A stretch of 39,048 nucleotides of DNA from Streptomyces sp. GC420 (GCF_009916105.1 NZ_JAAAXQ010000024.1:1-39048), one strand, 5' to 3'. Counted from the stretch's first letter, positions 18,205 to 28,112 are shown. Translations and numbers: made by a program. Notes: generated from the letters alone by a model not told the origin.

Positions 18205-19050
18205 TCAGCCGAGCGGATCGGGGGCCGTCGTGATCCCCAGCTCGGCGAGCTTCGCCTTCCCGCCGTCAGGGGCGGTGAGCACCAGGGGTCCCTGCTCGGT
18301 CAGCGCCACGGAGTGCTCCCAGTGCGAGGACCACGTGCCGTCCGTGGTGATCACCGTCCAGTCGTCCTCGAGCACCTCGGTGCGCGGGGTGCCCAGCGAG
18401 ACCATGGGCTCGATGGCCAGGCAGAAGCCGGGGACCAGCCGCGGGTTGTTGCGGCCGAGGAGGCGGCGCTTGTCGACGTAGTTCAGCAGGTGGGGCTCCA
18501 TGTGCATCTCCGAGCCGATGCCGTGGCCGCCGTACTCCTCGATGATCCCGTACTTGCCGCTCGCCGGACGCGGCTGGCGCCGGATGTAGCTCTCGATGGC
18601 CCGCGAGACGTCCGCGAGACGGTTGCCCTTCTTCACGGCGGCGATCCCGGCCCACATGGACTCCTCGGTCACCCGGGAGAGCTCGAGCAGCTCCGGAGCG
18701 TGCCCGGACCCCACGAAGCAGGTGTAGGCCGCGTCACCGTGCCAGCCGTCGATGATCGCGCCGGCGTCGACGGAGAGGATGTCCCCGTCCTTGAGGACGA
18801 CGTCCTCGCCGGGGATGCCGTGGACGACGACCTCGTTGACCGAGGTGCAGATGGTCGCGGGGAAGCCCCCGTACCCGAGGAAGTTCGACTTCGCTCCGTG
18901 CTCGGCAATCACCTTGCGGGCCACATCGTCCAGATCCTTTGTGGAGGCACCGGGCACGGCCGCCTCACGGGTGGCCTTGTGGATCGCGGCGACGACCAGC
19001 CCCGCCTCACGCATCTTCGCGATCTGCTCGGGGGTCTTGATCTCCACCAT
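18205..19050 (-). CDS. map: methionine aminopeptidase, type I
   Basis: Removes the initiator methionine from nascent proteins. Metal ligands are visible in SVDAGAIIDGWHGDAAYT (two aspartates), GHGIGSEMHMEP (histidine), AIEPMV (glutamate) and HWEHSVALTE (last glutamate). ATG at 19050 gives MVEIKTPEQIAKMREAG, the standard N-terminus; upstream codons in the same frame run through the intergenic palindrome and are not coding. 281 residues. It follows adk but is separated from it by two very strong hairpins. Confidence 0.97.
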   Translation of the reverse strand: MVEIKTPEQIAKMREAGLVVAAIHKATREAAVPGASTKDLDDVARKVIAEHGAKSNFLGYGGFPATICTSVNEVVVHGIPGEDVVLKDGDILSVDAGAIIDGWHGDAAYTCFVGSGHAPELLELSRVTEESMWAGIAAVKKGNRLADVSRAIESYIRRQPRPASGKYGIIEEYGGHGIGSEMHMEPHLLNYVDKRRLLGRNNPRLVPGFCLAIEPMVSLGTPRTEVLEDDWTVITTDGTWSSHWEHSVALTEQGPLVLTAPDGGKAKLAELGITTAPDPLG

Positions 19051-19154
19051 TGCGGCTGGCGCCTTTCTCGGACGACGTCTGGGTTGTGTCCCGCCACGGA
19101 CGGCGGGACGCCCTCCACGATACGGCCGTACGCGGCCCCGCCCGCAACAGTCGG

Positions 19155-19241
19155 CCGTGCGGTGCCCGCCGGCGGGCACCGCACGGCGCGTACGGGAAAC
19201 GGCGCGGCCCGCGGCACCCTGGGGTGCCGCGGGCCGCGCCG
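19155..19241 (-). terminator. twin long palindromes between adk and map
   Basis: Reading on the minus strand from adk, the first structure is a 20-base-pair perfect stem with a two-base loop (19200-19241), starting 14 bases after the adk stop. The second is a 32-base perfect palindrome (19155-19186). There is no U-run, which is common for Streptomyces terminators. They should end or strongly reduce secY-adk transcription before map. Confidence 0.75.
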
Positions 19242-19255
19242 CGAAGCGGTGACTT

Positions 19256-19918
19256 CTACTGCTCGCCCTTCAGGCGGCGCAGTGCCTCCATCGCCCGCTC
19301 GGTCACATCCGTGACCGCGCCCAGCGCGGAGATGGTGACCACCAGGCCCTGGGCCCTGTAGTGGTCGATGATCGGCTCGGTCTGGGTGTGGTACACGTCC
19401 AGCCGGTTGCGGACCGTGTCCTCGGAGTCGTCCGCGCGCTGGTACAGCTCGCCGCCGCAGGTGTCGCAGACACCCTCCTGCTTCGGCTGGCTGTAGGTGA
19501 CGTGGAAGACGTGCGAGGAGTCGTTGCGGCAGATACGGCGACCCGCGATCCGCTTGACGACCTCTTCCTCGGGGACTTCCAGGTCCAGCACCGCGTCCAG
19601 CTTCATGCCTTCGGACTTCAGCATCTGGTCCAGTGCCTCGGCCTGCGAGACGTTGCGCGGGAATCCGTCGAGCAGGAAGCCGTTCTCGGCGTCCGCCTGC
19701 TCCATACGGTCCTTTGCCATACCGATCGTGACCTCGTCGGGCACGAGGTCTCCCGCGTCCATGTAGGACTTCGCCCGGCGGCCGAGCTCCGTCCCCTGGC
19801 TGATATTGGCGCGGAAGAGGTCGCCCGTGGAGATGTGCGGGATGGACAGGTTCTTGGCGAGGTACGCGGCCTGCGTTCCCTTGCCGGCACCAGGCGGCCC
19901 GACGAGAACGATTCGCAT
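19256..19918 (-). CDS. adk: adenylate kinase
   Basis: Interconverts ATP plus AMP with two ADP. The P-loop GPPGAGKGTQ lies at residues 7-16, DGFPRN follows near residue 84, and the LID contains CRNDSSHVFHV and CDTCGGEL. Only three LID cysteines are visible (one plus a CxxC), so a zinc site would need another ligand such as the nearby Asp or His. The 220-residue length is normal. Its ATG shares one base with the secY stop, which suggests translational coupling. Confidence 0.97.
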   Translation of the reverse strand: MRIVLVGPPGAGKGTQAAYLAKNLSIPHISTGDLFRANISQGTELGRRAKSYMDAGDLVPDEVTIGMAKDRMEQADAENGFLLDGFPRNVSQAEALDQMLKSEGMKLDAVLDLEVPEEEVVKRIAGRRICRNDSSHVFHVTYSQPKQEGVCDTCGGELYQRADDSEDTVRNRLDVYHTQTEPIIDHYRAQGLVVTISALGAVTDVTERAMEALRRLKGEQ

Positions 19919-21234
19919 CAGCGGAGGAACCCTTCGTAATTGCGCTGCTGGAGCTGGCTCTCGATCTGCTTCACGGTTTCCAGACCCACACCCACGATGA
20001 TCAGGATGCTGGTACCGCCGAACGGGAAGGAGTTCGGGTCCGTGCTGGCAAGAACCAACGCCATCGTTGGCACCAGAGCGATCAGGCCCAGATACAGCGA
20101 GCCCGGCCAAGTGATCCGGTTGAGCACATAACTGAGGTACTCGGCGGTGGGACGGCCCGCGCGGATACCGGGAATGAAGCCACCATACTTCTTCATGTTG
20201 TCCGCGACTTCCTCGGGGTTGAACGAAATCGCCACGTAGAAGAAGGCGAAGAAGACGATCAAGAGGAAGTACGTGACGATGTAGTACGGGTGGTCACCGC
20301 GGACGAAGTGCCGTTCGATCCACTGGGCCCAGCCTGCCTGCGAGTTGCTGAACTGAGCGATCAGTGCCGGGATGTAGAGCAGCGACGAGGCGAAGATGAC
20401 AGGAATCACACCTGCCTGGTTCACCTTCAGCGGGATGTACGTCGAGGTTCCTCCGTAGGACCTGCGCCCGATCATCCGCTTCGCGTACTGCACGGGGACG
20501 CGGCGCTGGGCCTGCTCGACGAACACCACCAGGCCGACCATGACGAGACCCACCAGGATCACCGCGCCGAACTCGACCCATCCGTCGGCGATCTTGCCCT
20601 GCTGCTTGATGGCCCACAGGGAACCGGGGAAACCGGCCGCGATCGAGATGAACATGAGGATCGACATGCCGTTGCCGATACCGCGGTCGGTGATGAGCTC
20701 ACCGAGCCACATCACCACGGCCGTACCGGCGGTCATGGTGACCACCATCGAGATCGTGATGAAGATCGACTGGTCCGGAACGATCTCGCTCGCGACCGCG
20801 CAGCCGCTGAACAGCGCGCCGCTGCGGGCGGTGGCCACGAGGCCGGTGCCCTGAAGGATCGCGAGGGCGACCGTCAGGTAACGGGTGTACTGAGTGATCT
20901 TGGCGGTACCGGACTGGCCTTCCTTCTTCAGGGCCTCCAGTCGCGGAATGACAACGGTCAGCAGCTGCAGGATGATGCTCGCCGTGATGTACGGCATGAT
21001 GCCGAGCGCGAAGATCGTGATCTGCAGCAGCGCTCCACCACTGAACATGTTGACCAGGCCGAACAGCCCCGAGTTGGCGTCCGCCTGGTTCATACAGATC
21101 TGAACGTTCTCGTAGCTCACCCCGGGCACGGGTACGTGCGCCCCGAGGCGGTAGATCACGATGATGCCGAGCGTGAAGAGCAGCTTCTTGCGCAGGTCGG
21201 GCGTCTTGAACGCCCGGGCGAACGCGGTGAGCAC
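19918..21234 (-). CDS. secY: preprotein translocase subunit SecY
   Basis: Channel-forming subunit of the Sec translocon, with about ten transmembrane helices over 438 residues. The start MLTAFARAFKTPDLRKKLLF (GTG codon) with FTLGIIVIYRLGAHVPVPG just after is diagnostic, as are the plug region NMFSGGALLQ and the late motif GFIPGIRAGRPT. GGAGG lies four bases before the GTG. It is followed directly by adk and preceded by a terminator-bearing gap after rplO, so it probably has its own promoter. Confidence 0.98.
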   Translation of the reverse strand: MLTAFARAFKTPDLRKKLLFTLGIIVIYRLGAHVPVPGVSYENVQICMNQADANSGLFGLVNMFSGGALLQITIFALGIMPYITASIILQLLTVVIPRLEALKKEGQSGTAKITQYTRYLTVALAILQGTGLVATARSGALFSGCAVASEIVPDQSIFITISMVVTMTAGTAVVMWLGELITDRGIGNGMSILMFISIAAGFPGSLWAIKQQGKIADGWVEFGAVILVGLVMVGLVVFVEQAQRRVPVQYAKRMIGRRSYGGTSTYIPLKVNQAGVIPVIFASSLLYIPALIAQFSNSQAGWAQWIERHFVRGDHPYYIVTYFLLIVFFAFFYVAISFNPEEVADNMKKYGGFIPGIRAGRPTAEYLSYVLNRITWPGSLYLGLIALVPTMALVLASTDPNSFPFGGTSILIIVGVGLETVKQIESQLQQRNYEGFLR

Positions 21235-21403
21235 GGTGCCTCCTGCGACCCCCGCGCACGTGCGTCAGAGGTGACGGTCTTGAGGTTCGACGAATATGTG
21301 GTCAGTGAGCAAAGCCGCTCCGCCGACCCTGTGGGGAGGCTGAGCGGGAGTTAACACAGTGCACGCCACCTTACCGGCGCACGTGCCCCCCTTGGAACGA
21401 CCA

Positions 21404-21437
21404 ACCGGGGATGCCCCGTACAAGAGGCATCCCCGGT
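21404..21437 (-). terminator. hairpin between rplO and secY
   Basis: Twelve perfect base pairs (ACCGGGGATGCC and its complement) with a ten-base loop, about 135 bases after the rplO stop. It is a probable end of the S10-spc transcript. Confidence 0.65.
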
Positions 21438-21486
21438 GGGTTGTTTCAGGCCGTTCTGCTGTCTGTGACCCGTTTGGCGCCACCGT

Positions 21487-21513
21487 CCACCGGCCGGAAG
21501 GACCGGCCGGTGG
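21487..21513 (-). terminator. second hairpin after rplO
   Basis: An eleven-base-pair perfect stem (CCACCGGCCGG and its complement) around a five-base loop, about 58 bases past the rplO stop. It could terminate transcription or protect the 3' end. Confidence 0.55.
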
Positions 21514-21570
21514 TCCGGGGGTTGCCCCCCGGACGGACGAAGCGGGTCATCGAGTCCGGTTCCCGGACGA

Positions 21571-22026
21571 TCAGACGAGCTCGGTGACGGTACCGCCGGC
21601 GGCGGTGATCTTCTCCTTGGCGGAGCCGGAGACGGCGTCGACCGTCACCTGCAGCGCCACGGAGACCTCGCCCTGGCCGAGCACCTTCACCAGGCTGTTC
21701 TTGCGAACGGCACCCTTGGCGACCAGATCGGCGACCGTCACCTCGCCACCCTCCGGGTAGAGGGAGGCGAGCTTGTCCAGGTTGACGACCTGGTACTCGG
21801 TCTTGAACGGGTTCTTGAAGCCCTTCAGCTTCGGAAGCCGCATGTGGAGGGGCATCTGCCCACCCTCGAAGCGCTCCGGAACCTGGTAGCGGGCCTTCGT
21901 GCCCTTGGTACCACGACCGGCGGTCTTACCCTTGGACGCCTCACCACGACCCACACGGGTCTTGGGGGTCTTGGCGCCCGGGGCGGGCCGGAGGTTGTGG
22001 ACCTTCAGCGGGTTCTGCTCCGCCAT
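21571..22026 (-). CDS. rplO: 50S ribosomal protein L15
   Basis: Late-assembly large-subunit protein of 151 residues. The N-terminus has [18 protein letters not shown] and a Gly-rich tail segment [15 protein letters not shown] (cited by [10 protein letters not shown]); the C-terminal globular part contains [12 protein letters not shown]. One base separates its ATG from the rpmD stop. It is the last gene before the hairpin-rich gap ahead of secY. Confidence 0.98.
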   Translation of the reverse strand: MAEQNPLKVHNLRPAPGAKTPKTRVGRGEASKGKTAGRGTKGTKARYQVPERFEGGQMPLHMRLPKLKGFKNPFKTEYQVVNLDKLASLYPEGGEVTVADLVAKGAVRKNSLVKVLGQGEVSVALQVTVDAVSGSAKEKITAAGGTVTELV

Positions 22027-22027
22027 G

Positions 22028-22210
22028 TCAGTCGACCTCCTCGACCGTCACGAGGTGGCGGACGGTGTGCACCATGCCGCGAATCTCGGGACGATCCTCC
22101 TTGACGACCACGTCGTTGATCCTCTTCAGACCGAGCGAACGCAGGGTGTCACGGTGGTTCTGCTTGCTGCCGATGTACGACTTCGTCTGCGTGACCTTGA
22201 GGCGAGCCAT
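22028..22210 (-). CDS. rpmD: 50S ribosomal protein L30
   Basis: A 60-residue protein, [20 protein letters not shown] at its start, with the L30 ferredoxin-like core [15 protein letters not shown]. The ATG shares one base with the rpsE stop. The longer open frame upstream overlaps rpsE and is not coding. Confidence 0.97.
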   Translation of the reverse strand: MARLKVTQTKSYIGSKQNHRDTLRSLGLKRINDVVVKEDRPEIRGMVHTVRHLVTVEEVD

Positions 22211-22815
22211 TACGCACCCGCTCCCGCACGCGCACGCAGCAGAGCCGCGGGGGCGACGTCCTCGAGGGGCAGACCGCGGCGGGCCGCGATCTCCTCGGGA
22301 CGCTGCAGGCCCTTCAGGGCCGCCACGGTCGCGTGCACGATGTTGATCGCGTTGTCCGAGCCGAGCGACTTCGACAGGATGTCGTGGATGCCCGCGCACT
22401 CGAGCACGGCACGCACCGGGCCACCGGCGATAACACCGGTACCGGGGGACGCCGGCTTGAGCATGACGACACCGGCCGCCTTCTCACCCTGGATGGGGTG
22501 AGGGATGGTGCCCTGGATGCGGGGGACCTTGAAGAAGTGCTTCTTGGCCTCCTCAACGCCCTTGGCGATGGCGGCCGGCACCTCCTTGGCCTTGCCGTAA
22601 CCGACACCCACGGTGCCGTCACCGTCGCCCACCACGACCAGCGCGGTGAAGCTGAAGCGACGACCACCCTTCACAACCTTGGCGACGCGGTTGATCGCGA
22701 CGACGCGCTCAACGTACGCGGTCTTCTCGGCGGCAGCTGCGCCGCCGTCACGGCCCTTCCGGTCCCGCCGCTCGCCGCCACCGGCACCGCTTCCGCGGCG
22801 CTGGGGTCCAGCCAT
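22210..22815 (-). CDS. rpsE: 30S ribosomal protein S5
   Basis: Accuracy-related protein at the mRNA entry channel. The double-stranded-RNA-binding-like N-domain contains [19 protein letters not shown] (cited by [16 protein letters not shown]) and the C-domain [15 protein letters not shown]. At 201 residues it carries a Gly/Arg/Asp-rich N-terminal extension of about 35 residues typical of actinobacteria. Confidence 0.98.
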   Translation of the reverse strand: MAGPQRRGSGAGGGERRDRKGRDGGAAAAEKTAYVERVVAINRVAKVVKGGRRFSFTALVVVGDGDGTVGVGYGKAKEVPAAIAKGVEEAKKHFFKVPRIQGTIPHPIQGEKAAGVVMLKPASPGTGVIAGGPVRAVLECAGIHDILSKSLGSDNAINIVHATVAALKGLQRPEEIAARRGLPLEDVAPAALLRARAGAGA

Positions 22816-22857
22816 TGGATTACCTCTCTCGTTTCGTCCGCTAGCTACGGAACCGGC

Positions 22858-23241
22858 TCAGAACTTGAGCCCGGCTTCGCGGGCGGCGTCGGCCAGAGCG
22901 GCGATGCGCCCGGCGTACTGGTTACCACCGCGGTCGAAGACGACCGCCTCGATGCCCGCGGCCTTCGCACGCTCGGCGACCAGGGCGCCGACCTGCTTGG
23001 CCTGTGCGCTCTTGTCGCCCTCGCCGCCACGGATGGAGGTGTCCAGGGTCGACGCCGACGCCAGGGTGTGACCCTTGATGTCGTCGATGACCTGGGCCAC
23101 CATGTGGCGGTTGGAACGCGTCACGACGAGACGCGGGCGCTCCGGGGTACCCGAGATCCGCTTGCGGATGCGGATGTGGCGACGCTTGAGGGCAGCGCCC
23201 TTGTAGGCCTTGCCCTTCGCGATCTTCACACCGTATGCCAT
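22858..23241 (-). CDS. rplR: 50S ribosomal protein L18
   Basis: 5S rRNA-binding protein of 127 residues. Core motifs are [19 protein letters not shown] (cited by [10 protein letters not shown]) and [24 protein letters not shown] (cited by [12 protein letters not shown]). Four bases separate its start from the rplF stop. Confidence 0.98.
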   Translation of the reverse strand: MAYGVKIAKGKAYKGAALKRRHIRIRKRISGTPERPRLVVTRSNRHMVAQVIDDIKGHTLASASTLDTSIRGGEGDKSAQAKQVGALVAERAKAAGIEAVVFDRGGNQYAGRIAALADAAREAGLKF

Positions 23242-23244
23242 GGC

Positions 23245-23784
23245 TTACTTACCCGCCTTTCCGACCTTGCGGCGGATGACCTCGCCCGCGTACTTGACGC
23301 CCTTGGCCTTGTACGGGTCGGGCTTGCGCAGCTTGCGGATGTTCGCGGCGACCTCGCCGACCTTCTGCTTGTCGATGCCCTCGACACTGAACTTGGTGGG
23401 CGTCTCGACCTTGAAGGAGATGCCCTCAGGGGCCTCAACGAGAATCGGGTGGCTGTAGCCGAGCTGGAACTCCAGGTTGGAGCCCTTCGCGGCGACGCGG
23501 TAACCGACACCGCTGATCTCGAGCGCCTTGGTGTATCCCGCGGTCACACCGGTGATCATGTTGGCCACCAGCGTGCGGGACAGGCCGTGCAGGGCCTTGT
23601 TCTGACGCTCGTCGTTGGGGCGGGTGACGTTGAGAACGCCGTCCTCACCCTTCACGATCTCGATCGGCGCGGCAACGGTGTGGGTCAGGGTGCCCTTGGG
23701 GCCCTTCACCTGAACCGTACGGCCATCGATGGTGACGTCCACGCCGGCGGGAACCGGGATGGGGAGCTTGCCGATGCGCGACAT
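23245..23784 (-). CDS. rplF: 50S ribosomal protein L6
   Basis: Protein near the factor-binding site, 179 residues with two repeated alpha-beta domains. It begins [17 protein letters not shown] and carries the L6 signature in the second domain, [16 protein letters not shown]. It lies 20 bases after rpsH. Confidence 0.98.
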   Translation of the reverse strand: MSRIGKLPIPVPAGVDVTIDGRTVQVKGPKGTLTHTVAAPIEIVKGEDGVLNVTRPNDERQNKALHGLSRTLVANMITGVTAGYTKALEISGVGYRVAAKGSNLEFQLGYSHPILVEAPEGISFKVETPTKFSVEGIDKQKVGEVAANIRKLRKPDPYKAKGVKYAGEVIRRKVGKAGK

Positions 23785-23804
23785 GTGCTTTCCTCCGTTC
23801 CCGA

Positions 23805-24203
23805 CTACCAGACGTAGGCGAGGACTTCCCCGCCCACGCCCTTCTTCTGAGCCTGCTGGCCGGTCAGGAGACCGTGGGACGTGGAGATAATCGCCACGCC
23901 CAGGCCGCCGAGGACCTTCGGCAGGTTGGTGGACTTCGCGTAGACCCGCAGACCCGGCTTCGAGATCCGCTTGATGCCCGCGATGGAGCGCTCACGGTTC
24001 GGACCGAACTTGAGCTCGAGGACGAGGTTCTTGCCGACCTCGGCGTCCTCGACCTTCCAGCCGGTGATGAAGCCCTCCTGCTGGAGGATCTCCGCGATGT
24101 GAGACTTGATCTTGCTGTGCGGCATCGTCACGGAGTCGTGGTACGCCGAGTTCGCGTTCCGCAGACGCGTAAGCATGTCTGCGATGGGATCAGTCATGGT
24201 CAT
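23805..24203 (-). CDS. rpsH: 30S ribosomal protein S8
   Basis: Central-domain 16S rRNA binder that represses the spc operon in E. coli. 132 residues with [20 protein letters not shown] (its first 20 conserved residues) and the C-terminal motif [19 protein letters not shown]. Two in-frame ATGs lie two codons apart; the first is given. A 209-base spacer upstream is long for this operon. Confidence 0.98.
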   Translation of the reverse strand: MTMTDPIADMLTRLRNANSAYHDSVTMPHSKIKSHIAEILQQEGFITGWKVEDAEVGKNLVLELKFGPNRERSIAGIKRISKPGLRVYAKSTNLPKVLGGLGVAIISTSHGLLTGQQAQKKGVGGEVLAYVW

Positions 24204-24412
24204 GAATTGGCCTTCGGCCTCTCTCGCCGGGGTTTCCTATCTGTGCCATCCCTCTCCCCACTCAGTGGCGGGACGGGTGCGGCGCGGGGACCTACGGCGT
24301 AGTAAGTCGTACGGGCGGCGGGCGCCCAACCCTCCAAGCCTAAGCCATGAAGAGCGGAGCTCCCGCCAGCCCAGTGCTTACCGAGAGCTTCCGGGTAGTC
24401 CCGAGAAGGGGA

Positions 24413-24598
24413 TTACCAGGAGCTCTTGGTCACGCCCGGCAGCTCGCCACGGTGAGCCATCTCACGGAGGCACACGCGGCACAGGCCGAACTTGCGGTAC
24501 ACGGAGTGCGGACGGCCGCAGCGCTGGCAGCGGGTGTAGCCACGCACACCGAACTTGGGCTTACGAGCAGCCTTGGCAATGAGAGCCTTCTTCGCCAT
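24413..24598 (-). CDS. rpsN: 30S ribosomal protein S14, zinc-binding (type Z)
   Basis: A 61-residue short S14 with zinc ligands Cys24, Cys27, Cys40 and Cys43 (RCQRCG and LCRVCL). It is the C+ housekeeping copy; Streptomyces often keep a longer zinc-free S14 elsewhere. It lies five bases after rplE. Confidence 0.98.
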   Translation of the reverse strand: MAKKALIAKAARKPKFGVRGYTRCQRCGRPHSVYRKFGLCRVCLREMAHRGELPGVTKSSW

Positions 24599-24603
24599 CT
24601 CGC

Positions 24604-25161
24604 TTACGCCTCCTTGAAGGGGAAGCCGAGGTGACGAAGGAGCGCGCGGCCCTCAGCGTCGTTGGTCGCCGTGGTGACCACGGTGATGTCCATACCCCGG
24701 ACGCGGTCGATCTTGTCCTGGTCGATCTCGTGGAACATGACCTGCTCCGTGAGACCGAAGGTGTAGTTGCCACGGCCGTCGAACTGCTTGGGGGACAGAC
24801 CGCGGAAGTCGCGGATGCGCGGGAGCGCGAGCGACAGGGTGCGGTCCAGGAACTCCCACATGCGGTCGCCACGAAGCGTGACGTGGGCACCGATCGGCTG
24901 GCCCTCACGCAGCTTGAACTGCGCGATGGACTTGCGGGCCTTGGTGACGGCCGGCTTCTGACCGGTGATCGTGGTGAGGTCGCGGATGGCGCCCTCGATC
25001 AGCTTGGAGTCGCGGGCGGCGTCGCCCACACCCATGTTGACCACGATCTTGACGAGGCCGGGCACCTGCATGACGTTCTCGTACTTGAACTCGTCACGCA
25101 GCTTGCCCGCGATCTCCTCGCGGTACTTCGTCTTGAGACGCGGAGTCGTGGTGGTAGCCAT
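24604..25161 (-). CDS. rplE: 50S ribosomal protein L5
   Basis: 5S rRNA-binding protein contacting P-site tRNA. 185 residues with [16 protein letters not shown] (cited by [11 protein letters not shown]), [21 protein letters not shown] (cited by [12 protein letters not shown]) and MDITVVTTA. The ATG shares one base with the rplX stop. Confidence 0.98.
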   Translation of the reverse strand: MATTTTPRLKTKYREEIAGKLRDEFKYENVMQVPGLVKIVVNMGVGDAARDSKLIEGAIRDLTTITGQKPAVTKARKSIAQFKLREGQPIGAHVTLRGDRMWEFLDRTLSLALPRIRDFRGLSPKQFDGRGNYTFGLTEQVMFHEIDQDKIDRVRGMDITVVTTATNDAEGRALLRHLGFPFKEA

Positions 25162-25484
25162 CAGATGTCCTCACCGGTCCGCTTGGCAACGCGGATCTTG
25201 TTGCCCTCGTCGTCGAAGCGGTAGCCGACGCGGGTCACGACCTTCTTGCCGTCCTTCTCCACGACCAGCTGGACGTTGGAGACGTGGACGGGGGCCTCGG
25301 TCGTCACGATGCCGCCGGTCTGCGAACCGCGGGCCGTCTGGCCGGCCTTGGTGTGCTTCTTGACCCGGTTGACACCCTCGACCAGGACACGGTCCTCGCG
25401 GGGGAAGGCCGCGATGACCTTGCCCTGCTTGCCCTTGTCCTTGCCGGTGATGACCTGGACCAGGTCGCCCTTCTTGATCTTCAT
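25161..25484 (-). CDS. rplX: 50S ribosomal protein L24
   Basis: Assembly-initiator protein with a KOW motif, [20 protein letters not shown], at its N-terminus. 107 residues, followed by the conserved [12 protein letters not shown]. Two bases separate it from the rplN stop. Confidence 0.98.
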   Translation of the reverse strand: MKIKKGDLVQVITGKDKGKQGKVIAAFPREDRVLVEGVNRVKKHTKAGQTARGSQTGGIVTTEAPVHVSNVQLVVEKDGKKVVTRVGYRFDDEGNKIRVAKRTGEDI

Positions 25485-25486
25485 GC

Positions 25487-25855
25487 TTACAGCACCTCCG
25501 GCGCGAGCGAGATGATCTTCATGAACTTCTTCTCGCGCAGCTCCCGGCCCACCGGGCCGAAGATGCGGGTGCCGCGGGGGTCGCCATCGTTCTTGAGGAT
25601 GACGGCCGCGTTCTCGTCGAAGCGGATGTACGAGCCGTCCTGGCGGCGGCGCTCCTTGACGGTGCGAACGATGACCGCCTTGACGACGTCACCCTTCTTC
25701 ACGTTGCCACCGGGGATCGCGTCCTTGACGGTGGCGACGATGACGTCACCGATACCCGCGTAGCGGCGACCTGAGCCACCGAGCACACGGATGCAAAGGA
25801 TTTCCTTCGCACCAGTGTTGTCGGCGACACGCAGTCGCGACTCCTGCTGGATCAC
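25487..25855 (-). CDS. rplN: 50S ribosomal protein L14
   Basis: Intersubunit-bridge protein of 122 residues. GTG start gives the canonical [20 protein letters not shown]; the frame extends 13 codons upstream without family similarity. The signature [19 protein letters not shown] is present (cited by its [11 protein letters not shown] part). It lies 94 bases after rpsQ. Confidence 0.97.
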   Translation of the reverse strand: MIQQESRLRVADNTGAKEILCIRVLGGSGRRYAGIGDVIVATVKDAIPGGNVKKGDVVKAVIVRTVKERRRQDGSYIRFDENAAVILKNDGDPRGTRIFGPVGRELREKKFMKIISLAPEVL

Positions 25856-25949
25856 GTCTATCTCCTGATCGTCTGCCGGTTCCCCGGGGGCCACTCACGC
25901 GGCCCCCGGAGCCTGGCGGAACTGTCCTGCGGGGGGTGCCCCGCAGGAA

Positions 25950-26240
25950 TTACTTGGCCTTCTCGAGGATCTCGACGACGCGCCAGCGCTTCGTCGCGGA
26001 CAGCGGCCGGGTCTCCATGAGGAGGACACGGTCGCCGACGCCCGCGGCGTTCTGCTCGTCGTGCGCCTTGAGCTTGTTGGTACGGCGGATGACCTTGCCG
26101 TACAGCGCGTGCTTGACACGGTCCTCGACGGCGACGACGACGGTCTTGTCCATCTTGTCGCTGACGACCAGACCCTCACGGGTCTTGCGGAATCCGCGCG
26201 CGTTCTCAGCTGCAGTCTCAGTCACGTTCTTCTCGCTCAT
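25950..26240 (-). CDS. rpsQ: 30S ribosomal protein S17
   Basis: OB-fold 16S rRNA-binding protein of 96 residues with [23 protein letters not shown] (cited by DKMDKTVVV) and [14 protein letters not shown]. The N-terminal 20 residues are an acidic extension. The ATG shares one base with the rpmC stop. Confidence 0.97.
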   Translation of the reverse strand: MSEKNVTETAAENARGFRKTREGLVVSDKMDKTVVVAVEDRVKHALYGKVIRRTNKLKAHDEQNAAGVGDRVLLMETRPLSATKRWRVVEILEKAK

Positions 26241-26464
26241 CAGGCGCTCTCCACCGTCTCGATGCCGAGCTCACGCTCACGCATGAGGGTGTAGATCCGG
26301 GCGATGTCCTTGCGGACAGCCTTCAGTCGGCCGTGGTTCTCGAGCTGGCCGGTCGCCGCCTGGAAGCGGAGGTTGAACAGCTCTTCCTTGGCCTCACGGA
26401 GCTTCGCGACGAGGTCCTCGTCGTTCAGCTCACGCAGTTCGGACGCCTTGGTACCGGCCGCCAT
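26240..26464 (-). CDS. rpmC: 50S ribosomal protein L29
   Basis: Exit-tunnel protein of 74 residues, two long helices, with [20 protein letters not shown] and the signature [17 protein letters not shown]. The ATG chosen shares one base with the rplP stop and has AGGTGAG about five bases upstream; a GTG one codon earlier is possible. Confidence 0.97.
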   Translation of the reverse strand: MAAGTKASELRELNDEDLVAKLREAKEELFNLRFQAATGQLENHGRLKAVRKDIARIYTLMRERELGIETVESA

Positions 26465-26883
26465 CACGACTCACCTGCCTCGCGCCGCACGATCCGGCAC
26501 TTCATCGGGAGCTTGTGAGCAGCGCGGGTAAGCGCCTCACGCGCAATCTTCTCGTTCGGGTAGGAGAGCTCGAACATCACCCGACCGGGCTTGACGTTCG
26601 CGACCCACCACTCCGGGGAGCCCTTACCGGAACCCATGCGGGTCTCGGCGGGCTTCTTGGTCAGCGGGCGGTCCGGGTAGATGTTGATCCAGACCTTGCC
26701 GCCACGCTTGATGTGGCGGGTCATCGCGATACGAGCCGCCTCGATCTGGCGGTTCGTCACGTACGCCGGGGTGAGCGCCTGAATGCCGTACTCACCGAAC
26801 GACACCTCGGTACCGCCCTTGGCCATACCGCTGCGCTTCGGGTGGTGCTGCTTGCGGTGCTTGACCCTACGAGGGATCAGCAT
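26464..26883 (-). CDS. rplP: 50S ribosomal protein L16
   Basis: A-site-proximal protein of 139 residues. It begins [20 protein letters not shown] and contains [20 protein letters not shown], both diagnostic. Its stop overlaps the rpmC start by one base, and it begins five bases after rpsC. Confidence 0.98.
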   Translation of the reverse strand: MLIPRRVKHRKQHHPKRSGMAKGGTEVSFGEYGIQALTPAYVTNRQIEAARIAMTRHIKRGGKVWINIYPDRPLTKKPAETRMGSGKGSPEWWVANVKPGRVMFELSYPNEKIAREALTRAAHKLPMKCRIVRREAGES

Positions 26884-26888
26884 TTCGG

Positions 26889-27722
26889 TCAGGCCTCCGT
26901 TCCGGTGCTCTCAGCCGGAGCAGCGGCGGGCGCGTCGGCCTTGGGGGCCTCGGCGGCCGGAGCCGACTGCTGCTGCGGCTTGCGGCCGCGGCCGCCACGC
27001 TCGCCACCGCGGCCACCACGGGCCGGGCGGTCGGCGCCGCCACGGGCCGGGCGGTTGCCGGCACGGGCCGCGGCGTTCTCGGCGCGAACCTCGGCGATGT
27101 TCTTGACGTCGCCCTTGTAGATCCAGACCTTCACGCCGATGCGGCCGAAGGTGGTCTTGGCCTCGAAGAAGCCGTACTCGACGTTCGCGCGCAGCGTGTG
27201 CAGCGGCACACGGCCCTCGCGGTAGAACTCCGAGCGGGACATCTCGGCGCCGCCGAGACGGCCACCGCACTGGATCTTGATGCCCTTGGCGCCGCCCTTC
27301 ATGGCCGACTGCATGCTCTTGCGCATGGCGCGGCGGAAGGAGACGCGGGAGGACAGCTGCTCGGCAACGGCCTGGGCCACGAGCTGAGCGTCGATCTCGG
27401 GGTTCTTGACCTCGAGGATGTTCAGCTGGACCTGCTTGCCGGTGAGCTTCTCGAGGTCACCGCGGATGCGGTCGGCCTCGGCGCCGCGGCGGCCGATGAC
27501 GATGCCCGGGCGGGCGGTGTGGATGTCCACGCGGACACGGTCACGGGTGCGCTCGATCTCAACCTTCGAGATACCGGCGCGCTCCATGCCGGACGTCATC
27601 ATCCGACGGATGGCGACGTCTTCCTTGACGTAGTCCTTGTACAGCTTGTCGGCGTACCACCGGGACTTGAAGTCCGTGGTGATGCCGAGCCGGAACCCGT
27701 GCGGGTTTACCTTCTGGCCCAT
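26889..27722 (-). CDS. rpsC: 30S ribosomal protein S3 with long C-terminal extension
   Basis: mRNA-entry protein with a KH domain. It begins [20 protein letters not shown] and has [20 protein letters not shown] in the KH region and the C-terminal domain to about residue 212. The rest of the 277 residues is an Arg/Gly-rich then Ala/Pro/Glu-rich tail ([16 protein letters not shown] and beyond), longer than in E. coli S3 (233). ATG shares one base with the rplV stop. Confidence 0.98.
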   Translation of the reverse strand: MGQKVNPHGFRLGITTDFKSRWYADKLYKDYVKEDVAIRRMMTSGMERAGISKVEIERTRDRVRVDIHTARPGIVIGRRGAEADRIRGDLEKLTGKQVQLNILEVKNPEIDAQLVAQAVAEQLSSRVSFRRAMRKSMQSAMKGGAKGIKIQCGGRLGGAEMSRSEFYREGRVPLHTLRANVEYGFFEAKTTFGRIGVKVWIYKGDVKNIAEVRAENAAARAGNRPARGGADRPARGGRGGERGGRGRKPQQQSAPAAEAPKADAPAAAPAESTGTEA

Positions 27723-28069
27723 TACCGGGTTCCTTCCTTGCTGCTGACGACCACGGTGATGTGGCTGGTCCGCTTGCGGATCCGGTAGGCACGGCCCTGG
27801 GCCCGCGGGCGGAACCGCTTCAGGGTCGGACCCTCGTCGACGTACGCCTCGCTGATGAACAGCGAGGAGGCGTCCGTGTGGTTGTAGTTGTGCGCGGCGT
27901 TGGCGATGGCGCTGTCCAGCACCTTGCCGACCGGCACGCTCGCGGCCTGCGGGGCGAAACGCAGGACCGCCTGAGCCTCCGTGGCGTCCATGCCACGGAT
28001 GAGGTCCACCACACGGCGGGCCTTCATGGGCGTGACGCGGATGTACCGCGCCTGGGCCCTGGCTTCCAT
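27722..28069 (-). CDS. rplV: 50S ribosomal protein L22
   Basis: Tunnel-constriction protein of 115 residues. It begins [20 protein letters not shown] and ends with the signature [20 protein letters not shown]. An eight-codon longer start exists, but GAAGGGA six bases before this ATG and the family length support it. Confidence 0.97.
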   Translation of the reverse strand: MEARAQARYIRVTPMKARRVVDLIRGMDATEAQAVLRFAPQAASVPVGKVLDSAIANAAHNYNHTDASSLFISEAYVDEGPTLKRFRPRAQGRAYRIRKRTSHITVVVSSKEGTR

Positions 28070-28112
28070 GGTTGTCCCTTCGGTGTAAGTCATAGTCAGT
28101 CACACCCCGCCG

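Larger units (their letters stand above)
21235..21570. other. rplO-secY intergenic region
   Basis: No gene is seen in these 336 bases. The half next to rplO carries two hairpins; the half next to secY holds its ribosome binding site and presumably its promoter, though no clear -35/-10 pair stands out. The stretch around 21285-21360 is relatively AT-rich. Confidence 0.6.

Noticed and set aside
27723..28103. N-terminal extension of rpsC frame overlapping rplV
   Set aside because: Family start MGQKVNPHG lies at 27722 and the extension is a shadow of rplV in another frame.
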